5,612 bases of DNA, taken from contig JBDTLH010000052.1 in assembly GCA_039934875.1 (NCBI GenBank), positions 1 through 5,612 of the forward strand, in the 5' to 3' direction. The stretch is from JBDTLH01 sp039934875 (GTDB taxonomy: Bacteria; Acidobacteriota; Terriglobia; Terriglobales; Acidobacteriaceae). Each line of letters begins with the position of its first letter. The stretch's first letter is position 1. Positions 1-5,026 of this stretch are shown here, piece after piece. The notes under the pieces were generated by a model. It ran no database searches and was not told the origin of the DNA. It saw nothing but the letters and a program-made list of their open reading frames with translations. The position numbers and the translations under genes are program-made.

Positions 1-1051
1 AGCGCAGCCACTGCGCCAATTCCAACACTCCTTCTTGAAACGCATACCTGGGCTTGTAGCCCAGCAGCTTCTTCGCGACGCTGATGTCTGCAAAACAGTG
101 GCGGATGTCGCCCGCGCGGTACTGCCCCTTGACGTCGCTTGCGAGGCTCTTCCCCAAACTGCGGTTCAGCGCGCCGGCAACATCGCTAATCGTGACTGGG
201 CTGCCTGATCCGATATTCACGGCACGCCCATCAGCCCCGCTCTCTTCCATAGCCAGCAGATTCGCCTGCACCACATCGTGTACGCTTACAAAATCGCGCA
301 TCTGCCCTCCGTCTTCAAAAATCATCGGAGCTCGATCGTTCAGCAGCTGCGACGCGAAAATGGCGGCCACGCCGGTATATGGATTGGAGAGCGCCTGCCG
401 GGTCCCGTAAATATTGAAGTACCGCAGCGCCACCACCGCAAGCCCATAAGTCCTGCCAAACAGCAGACACATCTCCTCCTGGTCCTTCTTGGTCAATGCA
501 TAGAAGCTGGGCGCCTGCAGCGGCTTCTCTTCCCGCGTCGGTATCGGATTCAGATCGCTCCCGCATCGCGAACACACCACCTCCCAATGCTTCGCCTTCA
601 ACTGCTCCACCTTGCGCAGTTCAGGCGCCTCTTCGCTGCACTTGCCACAGCGATAGCTGCCTTCGCCATAAATCGACATCGAAGAGGCGACTACCAGCTT
701 CTCCACGGGTATCTTGCGGTCAAGCAGCACCTGTAGCAATACCGCGGTGCCCTGCGTATTTGATGCCACGTAGCTCTCGATTTCATACATCGATTGCCCG
801 ACCCCCACTGCCGCTGCCTCATGGAAGATGACGTCCACGCCACTCACCGCGCGCTCCACGGCGGCATGATCACGCATATCGCCGCGCATGAACTCAACCG
901 CACGGTTCAGGTACTCGGGCATACCGTGGGGATGCACCTGCGGACTGAGGCTGTCGAAGACGCGGACCTTATGCCCCGCTTCTAACAGCGCATCCGCCAG
1001 GTGAGAGCCTACAAAACCCGCTCCCCCGGTAATCAAGACGTTCTTTGCCAT
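1..1051 (-). CDS. NAD-dependent nucleotide-sugar epimerase/dehydratase (extended SDR) with zinc-ribbon insertion, 3'-truncated by window edge
   Basis: This is a cytoplasmic extended short-chain dehydrogenase/reductase that should act on an NDP-sugar through a 4-keto intermediate. I translated 350 residues; the C-terminus lies beyond base 1, probably by few residues. Visible features are the Rossmann motif GGAGFVG (residues 9-15), the active-site serines in SSMSIYG (123-129), the catalytic YxxxK (Tyr184, Lys188), RYFNIYG (210-216) and RDFVSVHDV (252-260). Between the Ser motif and the Tyr sits an insertion with two cysteine pairs, C135/C138 and C160/C163, that reads as a zinc ribbon. From memory, dTDP-L-rhamnose 4-epimerase-like proteins carry a similar insertion, so that reaction is the best specific guess; a UDP-glucose or UDP-glucuronate 4-epimerase is the alternative. 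The ATG is preceded by AAGGGG with a 9-base spacer. It is the third gene of a cassette, 49 bases after the glycosidase-like gene. Family is firm; substrate is open. Confidence 0.92.
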   Translation of the reverse strand, partial: MAKNVLITGGAGFVGSHLADALLEAGHKVRVFDSLSPQVHPHGMPEYLNRAVEFMRGDMRDHAAVERAVSGVDVIFHEAAAVGVGQSMYEIESYVASNTQGTAVLLQVLLDRKIPVEKLVVASSMSIYGEGSYRCGKCSEEAPELRKVEQLKAKHWEVVCSRCGSDLNPIPTREEKPLQAPSFYALTKKDQEEMCLLFGRTYGLAVVALRYFNIYGTRQALSNPYTGVAAIFASQLLNDRAPMIFEDGGQMRDFVSVHDVVQANLLAMEESGADGRAVNIGSGSPVTISDVAGALNRSLGKSLASDVKGQYRAGDIRHCFADISVAKKLLGYKPRYAFQEGVLELAQWLR

Positions 1052-1100
1052 CCTTGCGTTCCCCTTGTTCGTCCCTATTGTTCGTCCCTGTTGTCCGCCC
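1052..1100 (-). repeat. Short GGG-led tandem repeats filling the glycosidase-epimerase junction
   Basis: Read on the minus strand from the stop codon, the spacer divides into four units that each begin with GGG: GGGCGGACAACA, GGGACGAACAATA, GGGACGAACAA and GGGGAACGCAAGG. The 12-mer AGGGACGAACAA occurs exactly twice with a 13-base period (1078-1089 and 1065-1076); the outer units are degenerate. The repeats fill the whole spacer and run into the Shine-Dalgarno site of the next gene. Slippage duplication of a ribosome-binding segment is the simplest origin. Confidence 0.7.
1061..1066 (-). promoter_or_regulatory. Shine-Dalgarno site of the epimerase gene
   Basis: On the minus strand AAGGGG lies 9 bases before the ATG at 1051. 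A weaker GCAAGG directly abuts the start codon and is too close to serve. The site supports 1051 as the start, which also places the Rossmann strand at the usual distance from the N-terminus. Confidence 0.55.
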
Positions 1101-2030
1101 TCAGTGCGCCGCCACCGGCATTTCCAGTTGCGCCCCAGCCTGTGCCTTCGCGTATCTATTCACTGCCCAACGCGTGAAATCCACGAAATCCTGGTTGTTC
1201 TTAGGCGGCGATGTGTAATGCGGCAACCTTCCCAAATGCTGCGGGGTGAAGCACAATGTCATCGTCACCGCGAACTCATCCAACGCCTCCATCTGCTGAT
1301 CAAACCACTCCTCCGCATTTTCCCGGTAGGAATCCGCCCAACTCACTCCCGTCCGCAAGTGCTTCACTCCCAGGCGGCGCAACCACTCCACCCCTGCCTG
1401 AAGCCGATGGTCCTGATAATGAAACCACTGGCAAATTCCGAGCTCCCCATTCCTCGGGAATTTCTCCAGCGCGATTTTCGGAGTACCGTCTTCTCGAATC
1501 AGCCCCATATAATAGTGGCGGTAGTACGAACTGCCTTCGATCTCTTTGTGGCGGGTGGTCGCCGACCACGTGGCGGGCAAATCGAAGAGGCTATACCAAT
1601 GCACTCTCTCCGCCCGCTCCATCAGCAACTCAGACATCCGCTCCAGCCCGAACGCCTGCACCTCTTCCGCTCCGAACGAGGATGCGCCTACCTCTGACAC
1701 CCATATCTTCTTGCCGCGCGCTACTGCCCGCACCTCTTCCAGCTTGGCGGGCCACTCGTTTACCTGCCAATGGTTCCAGTCCAGCGGAAATCCGTGCAAT
1801 GCCACCACATCAACCACCTCCAACACGCCCTGTGCTTTCATCAACTGAATGAAGTTGACGTCAATAGGAGAGATCCCCCCGAGCACAATTGGCAGCTCTG
1901 GATTGATCTCGCGCACCGCCGCGGCTGCCCTCACAACCATATCGGAAAACAGCTTCCACTCCGGGTCCGCATTGAAGTCCCAGTGCGATAGATTGTTCGG
2001 CTCGTTCCAAATCATCACCGCTTCAACCAT
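1101..2030 (-). CDS. Clan GH-A (GH39-like) glycoside hydrolase family protein with apparently permuted TIM barrel
   Basis: This 309-residue protein has no signal peptide or membrane segment, so it should be cytoplasmic. It opens almost at once with VMIWNEPNN (residues 5-13), the strand-4 motif whose glutamate (E10) is the acid/base of retaining clan GH-A enzymes. Then follow PIVLGGIS (47-54), DVVALHGFP (74-82), KIWVSEVG (108-115, E113 as candidate nucleophile) and VHWYSLFDLP (143-152), matching strands 5 to 8. GLIREDGTPKIAL (176-188) is a typical barrel-end segment. LGICQWFH (197-204), VKHLRTGVSWAD (222-233) and VTMTLCFTP (255-263), with a final helix ending in NRYA, match strands 1 to 3. Both catalytic glutamates are present, so activity is plausible; the substrate is unknown (beta-xyloside-like by family). 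The start is ATG at 2030 with GGAG 7 bases upstream; an in-frame TTG at 2033 is the alternative. No further extension is possible because the methyltransferase stop lies in the same frame. Confidence 0.85.
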   Translation of the reverse strand: MVEAVMIWNEPNNLSHWDFNADPEWKLFSDMVVRAAAAVREINPELPIVLGGISPIDVNFIQLMKAQGVLEVVDVVALHGFPLDWNHWQVNEWPAKLEEVRAVARGKKIWVSEVGASSFGAEEVQAFGLERMSELLMERAERVHWYSLFDLPATWSATTRHKEIEGSSYYRHYYMGLIREDGTPKIALEKFPRNGELGICQWFHYQDHRLQAGVEWLRRLGVKHLRTGVSWADSYRENAEEWFDQQMEALDEFAVTMTLCFTPQHLGRLPHYTSPPKNNQDFVDFTRWAVNRYAKAQAGAQLEMPVAAH

Positions 2031-2037
2031 CAATTTA

Positions 2038-2045
2038 CTCCGCCC
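2038..2045 (-). promoter_or_regulatory. Shine-Dalgarno site of the glycosidase-like gene
   Basis: GGGCGGAG on the minus strand directly follows the TGA of the methyltransferase gene. Its GGAG core ends 7 bases before the ATG at 2030 and 4 bases before the in-frame TTG at 2033, so it favours the ATG. With only 15 bases between stop and start, ribosome re-initiation is likely. Confidence 0.6.
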
Positions 2046-2822
2046 TCATAGCGTGCCTTCCAGTTCCAGGTCCACGACGTACCTTCCGTCCCGCCGCACC
2101 TCCTTGGGTACACACACCCATGTCTCCGCCTCGGGATGCTGCACAATCTCCAATCCCGTGCTGCGCAAGCAAGCCTCGGCCGCCGCCCGATTGGGTATAA
2201 ACCAATTGGTGGGATCATTCGAGTACTCTCTTTCGATAAAGTACATCCGCGGAAAGTCCTCTTCCTGAAAGATAGATTTGTCCCAAAAATGATAGTTCTG
2301 CTTCCATTCGCGGGCATCTTCGGACCCACGCAGCATGGTCTGAAACACCAGCTTTCCCCTGACCTTTTTGACTACCCGATCCAGCGCCAACAGCGGATAA
2401 CGCAGGTGATAAAACACCCCGAGAAACAATACGTAATCAAACTGCCCCTCGATCTCCTCCACCTGGTACACCGATCGTTTTATGAATTCGATGTCCATCC
2501 CGAGCGTCTTCGCCGCAAAGCTGCCCTGCGCCAGATAGCGCTCATCTACATCTACCCCAACCACTTTTCCTGCTCCGCGCTTTTTCAATTCAATCGAATA
2601 AAACCCTGCGTTGCAGCCGACGTCCAGCACACTCGCGCCTTCCAGGTCCGCCGGAAAAGCATGTTGAATGTGCTTCCATTTGATCGCCGGGTAGTCGCCC
2701 AGAAAGTGCCCGGGGGCCGTCTGCACCCCATTTAGATCGATGTTATGGAACCACTGGCCGAGTTCCCCGATCTTCATCGCAAGCTGCTCACGGGAGCTGT
2801 CTAACGCTGCTGTAGAAATCAA
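2046..2822 (-). CDS. SAM-dependent methyltransferase, CmoB-like (TIGR04290-type)
   Basis: This class I methyltransferase has 258 residues from the start chosen here. It has an N-terminal segment with GQWFHNIDLNG and HFLGDYP, then motif I VLDVGCNAGFYS (65-76), the acidic end of strand 2 in VGVDVD (88-93) and a motif IV/post-IV block FLGVFYHLRYPLLALD (133-148). The C-terminal region includes DPTNWFIPN (203-211). The YHLRYPLLALD block and general layout resemble CmoB (tRNA wobble-uridine carboxymethyltransferase), but the surrounding motifs match what I recall of the TIGR04290 family, found near sugar genes. A small-molecule or glycan substrate therefore fits better than tRNA. Start: the frame opens at GTG 2858, but TTG 2822 has GAGAGGAG 5 bases upstream and removes only an unremarkable 12-residue leader. 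The gene is the first of the three-gene cassette, and its TGA is in frame with the next gene. Fold is firm; substrate is unknown. Confidence 0.88.
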   Translation of the reverse strand: MISTAALDSSREQLAMKIGELGQWFHNIDLNGVQTAPGHFLGDYPAIKWKHIQHAFPADLEGASVLDVGCNAGFYSIELKKRGAGKVVGVDVDERYLAQGSFAAKTLGMDIEFIKRSVYQVEEIEGQFDYVLFLGVFYHLRYPLLALDRVVKKVRGKLVFQTMLRGSEDAREWKQNYHFWDKSIFQEEDFPRMYFIEREYSNDPTNWFIPNRAAAEACLRSTGLEIVQHPEAETWVCVPKEVRRDGRYVVDLELEGTL

Positions 2823-2827
2823 AGGTT

Positions 2828-2835
2828 CTCCTCTC
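2828..2835 (-). promoter_or_regulatory. Shine-Dalgarno site deciding a TTG start for the methyltransferase
   Basis: GAGAGGAG on the minus strand lies 5 bases before TTG at 2822. The upstream in-frame GTG at 2858 has only AAGGGG some 6 bases before it, a possible but weaker site. If the TTG is used, the first visible residues are ISTAALDSSREQLA, leading directly into the family block. Confidence 0.6.
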
Positions 2836-2975
2836 AAAGAGCCTAACCAGCAAGGCACACAAACCCCTTAGAAGAATCCCATGCTACATACGTTGCCTAA
2901 CATTTGGTGATATCGCCTTATTTACTCCCTGAAGACAACCTTGCTCTTATGCACTCAAATCACAGCAAAGACAGA
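2836..2975. other. Intergenic spacer with no gene; presumed promoter region of the sugar cassette
   Basis: This AT-richer stretch lies between the terminator of the upstream unit and the methyltransferase. I see no RNA gene and no Shine-Dalgarno-led ORF. Weak promoter-like words occur on the minus strand (for example TTGTCT 18 bases before GATATC), but none is convincing. An imperfect 12-base palindrome, GGTGATATCGCC, sits at 2906-2917. Because a strong terminator precedes the spacer, a promoter for the cassette should be here. Confidence 0.45.
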
Positions 2976-3010
2976 ATAGAAAGGAAAAGCTCCGGAATCA
3001 TCCGGAGCTT
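2976..3010 (-). terminator. Rho-independent terminator of the fadR-fadD-small membrane protein unit
   Basis: On the minus strand AAGCTCCGGA, the loop TGAT and TCCGGAGCTT form a perfect 10-bp stem (2987-3010), followed by the pyrimidine tail TTCCTTTCTATTCT. The stem begins 17 bases after the stop of the small membrane protein gene. The tail is U-rich but interrupted by C. The reverse direction lacks a good T-run, so the terminator is mainly one-way. Confidence 0.88.
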
Positions 3011-3027
3011 CCTCTAAACCCGATCGC

Positions 3028-3177
3028 CTACACCACCCGGCGCCGACCCGAAACCAGATTGATAACAATGATCACCAGCGCGATCACTAATAGTATGTGA
3101 ATCAGCGCGCCTACATGCCACACGGTAAAACCGAGCAGCCACAGAATCAGCAAAATCGCAACGATGGTCCAAAGCAT
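3028..3177 (-). CDS. Small two-helix membrane protein, lmo0937/DUF5670 type
   Basis: This 49-residue protein is almost entirely hydrophobic. Helix 1 covers about residues 2-20 (MLWTIVAILLILWLLG at its start) and helix 2 about 23-43 (IHILLVIALVIIV within it), with a short basic tail GRRRVV. Length, the opening MLWTI, the IHILLVIA block and the arginine-rich end match what I recall of the lmo0937 family (DUF5670), small inner-membrane proteins of unknown molecular function; the Listeria namesake has been linked with stress response. The ATG at 3177 is chosen because GGGAGG lies 9 bases upstream and the family starts at this methionine; a longer reading from 3213 adds 12 residues that do not fit. 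It lies 61 bases after the acyl-CoA ligase stop and 17 before a terminator, so it probably ends that transcript, although its own promoter in the gap is possible. Confidence 0.85.
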   Translation of the reverse strand: MLWTIVAILLILWLLGFTVWHVGALIHILLVIALVIIVINLVSGRRRVV

Positions 3178-3186
3178 AAGCAAACG

Positions 3187-3192
3187 CCTCCC
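3187..3192 (-). promoter_or_regulatory. Shine-Dalgarno site of the small membrane protein gene
   Basis: GGGAGG on the minus strand lies 9 bases before ATG 3177. It decides the start: the alternative ATG at 3213 has only a less well-placed GGAG-like word upstream and would put this strong site inside the coding region. Confidence 0.65.
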
Positions 3193-3238
3193 AGCGCATC
3201 TCATTTGAGGCATAGGAGCGCAAAAATGTTGTATCTCA

Positions 3239-5026
3239 TCAAACTTTGCCGGCCGCCCCGTTCCCCTCCGCTTCCGAATAGATGGCTTCGATTTGACGTT
3301 CGTACTTCTTCTCCACTACCCGCCGCTTCAACTTCAGCGATGGAGTCATCTCCCCGCCCTCAATGCTGAATTCCTCAGCCACCAGCACAATTCTTTTCAT
3401 CGTCTCAAATCGCGCCAGCTTCGCGTTTACCTGGCCCACAATCTCCTGATACAACGTCTTTACGTCGGGATATTCAACCAGTTCCTTGCGGCTGTTGTAG
3501 GGGATATCATTGTGCCGCGCCCAATCCTCCAGCGCCACGAAGTTCGGCTGGATGATCACTGACGCGAATTTCCTTCGGTCGCCAATCATCGCCGCCTGCG
3601 CCACCAGCGTGTCCATCTTCAGCTTGTTCTCTATAGGCTGCGGCGCGATAAACTTGCCCCCCGAGGTCTTCAGCAGGTCTTTCTTGCGATCGGTTATGGT
3701 TAGAAATCCCTCCGCATCGATGTCTCCGATATCGCCGGTCTTGAACCATTCACCTTCGAACGCCTGCGCCGTCTCCTCGCGATTTCCCCAATATCCGCGG
3801 AACACGGAGGGTCCCCGCACCAGCAACTCACCATCCTCCGCGATACGGCACTCCAGGTTCGGCAATGGCTTCCCCACTGTACCCAGCTTGTAGTCATCCA
3901 TGGTATTGATGGCAATCACGGGCGAGGTCTCCGTCAGCCCATAACCCTCCATAATTCGTATGCCGACGCTCGCAAACCACCTGCCGGTATTCACGCCCAG
4001 CGGAGCGCCGCCGGATATAAATTGCTCCGCCAGCCCCCCGAATCCCGCTTTGATCTTAGAGAACACCAGCCTGTTCGCCAGCCTCCATGCCCTGCTTCTC
4101 GGTGCTCTTCCGGCTAATATCTCGGGCGCATGTCTTGCGCCCACCCGCAACGCCCAATTGAAAACCGCTCTCTTCGCTCCGCCACCCGCCTGCCGCATCG
4201 CCTCTTGCCGCACCTTCTCATACACCCGCGGGACGGCAACCACAATGGAAGGCATCGTCTCCTTGAAGGCGTGCGGCAACTGGTTGATCTCCGGACAATA
4301 AGCAATCATCACCCCATAACGGAAGAACAGATAATCCACATGCCGCGCCGTAATGTGCGAGAGCGGCAGAAACGATACCGCGCGCCAGCCCACCCCCCAT
4401 CCGAAGTCATGCACCGACCACTTCAAATTGCAGGCGATGTTGCCGTGGGTCAGCATCACTCCCTTCGGAGTCCCCGTCGTACCCGAGGTGTAGATGATGG
4501 TCGCCAGATCTTCCGGGCCAACCTGCTCAATCGACTCAGCGAGCGCCCCCTCGTGTCCCCCCCCTGCCGTATCCAGTAATCGCCAGAGGTGTTCTGTCCC
4601 GAACTCTCCCTCCAGATCATCCATCGCAAGCATGTGTTCCACCTTGTACCCACATGAGGCGACCTTTTCGGCCAGCGCTCGCGTCGATACCACTGCTATG
4701 CGCGCGTCAGAATTCTTGAGCAAATACTCCGTCTGCTCCGCGGTCAGCGTCGGATAAATCGGCACATCCACCGCGCCGATTCCCATGCAGGCGAAGTCGC
4801 TAATCGCCCACTCCACCCGGTTCTCCCCTATAATCGCGATCCGATCGCCCTTGCGAATGCCCTTCCGCCTCAGCACTTCAGCAAACGTTGCCACCATCCC
4901 GTACATCTGTTCGGCGGTGATGCTTCGCCACCCCTCTGGCGTCTTGCGCAGCGCTACATTGGGCATGTTGCGCTCGCGCATCATGAGCAATATATCGTTG
5001 ATCGTCCGCAGTTCCCGCTCGCTCAT
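3239..5026 (-). CDS. fadD: Long-chain fatty acid-CoA ligase (AMP-forming), COG1022/FadD15-like
   Basis: This 595-residue adenylate-forming enzyme activates fatty acids with ATP and CoA to acyl-CoA, at the cytoplasmic face of the membrane. Motifs in order are the phosphate-binding loop YTSGTTGTPKG (179-189), PLSH (221-224), YGLTETSP (362-369), TGD with Asp432 for ribose binding (430-432), and the hinge DRKKDLLKTSGGK (446-458). Near the C-terminus TPSLKLKRR (561-569) contains the expected catalytic lysine, K565. Length is as expected for the long-chain (FAA1-like) branch, and nothing is missing. The ATG overlaps the stop of the TetR gene upstream in an ATGA; no clear separate Shine-Dalgarno is visible, so translation is probably coupled. 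Its neighbour, a FadR-type repressor, supports a fatty-acid role. The acyl-chain preference cannot be told; it could serve degradation or lipid recycling. A bile-acid or aryl substrate is less likely. Confidence 0.94.
   Translation of the reverse strand: MSERELRTINDILLMMRERNMPNVALRKTPEGWRSITAEQMYGMVATFAEVLRRKGIRKGDRIAIIGENRVEWAISDFACMGIGAVDVPIYPTLTAEQTEYLLKNSDARIAVVSTRALAEKVASCGYKVEHMLAMDDLEGEFGTEHLWRLLDTAGGGHEGALAESIEQVGPEDLATIIYTSGTTGTPKGVMLTHGNIACNLKWSVHDFGWGVGWRAVSFLPLSHITARHVDYLFFRYGVMIAYCPEINQLPHAFKETMPSIVVAVPRVYEKVRQEAMRQAGGGAKRAVFNWALRVGARHAPEILAGRAPRSRAWRLANRLVFSKIKAGFGGLAEQFISGGAPLGVNTGRWFASVGIRIMEGYGLTETSPVIAINTMDDYKLGTVGKPLPNLECRIAEDGELLVRGPSVFRGYWGNREETAQAFEGEWFKTGDIGDIDAEGFLTITDRKKDLLKTSGGKFIAPQPIENKLKMDTLVAQAAMIGDRRKFASVIIQPNFVALEDWARHNDIPYNSRKELVEYPDVKTLYQEIVGQVNAKLARFETMKRIVLVAEEFSIEGGEMTPSLKLKRRVVEKKYERQIEAIYSEAEGNGAAGKV
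5023..5026 (-). promoter_or_regulatory. ATGA stop-start overlap coupling fadR to fadD
   Basis: On the minus strand the four bases ATGA hold both the ligase start ATG (5026-5024) and the regulator stop TGA (5025-5023). The preceding bases GGGCGCGGCG give no good Shine-Dalgarno at normal spacing, so terminating ribosomes probably re-initiate here, keeping regulator and ligase amounts in proportion. Confidence 0.85.

Noticed and set aside
278..736. Plus-strand open frame of 152 codons, and a minus-strand frame at 315-587
   Set aside because: Both fall inside the epimerase gene, whose complete Rossmann, Ser, YxxxK and cysteine motifs account for this stretch.
1065..1697. Plus-strand open frame of 210 codons
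   Set aside because: It lies antisense to the glycosidase-like gene, its protein is rich in Arg, Pro, His and Leu with no recognisable motif, and the minus strand carries conserved catalytic motifs.
1101..2030. Glycosidase-like gene as a 5'-truncated pseudogene
   Set aside because: The missing strands 1-3 are found at the C-terminus, the gene has its own ribosome-binding site, and both catalytic glutamates are kept.
2031..2033. TTG as start of the glycosidase-like gene
   Set aside because: The adjacent ATG at 2030 has the better spacing from GGAG (7 rather than 4 bases).
2136..2735. Plus-strand open frame of 199 codons
   Set aside because: It is antisense to the methyltransferase, shows no domain, and looks like a frame left open by codon bias of the real gene.
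2823..2858. GTG 2858 as start of the methyltransferase
   Set aside because: It would put the strong GAGAGGAG inside the coding region and add a leader without family likeness; it is kept only as the alternative.
3178..3213. ATG 3213 as start of the small membrane protein
   Set aside because: The added 12 residues are polar and unlike the family, and the best Shine-Dalgarno lies after this codon.
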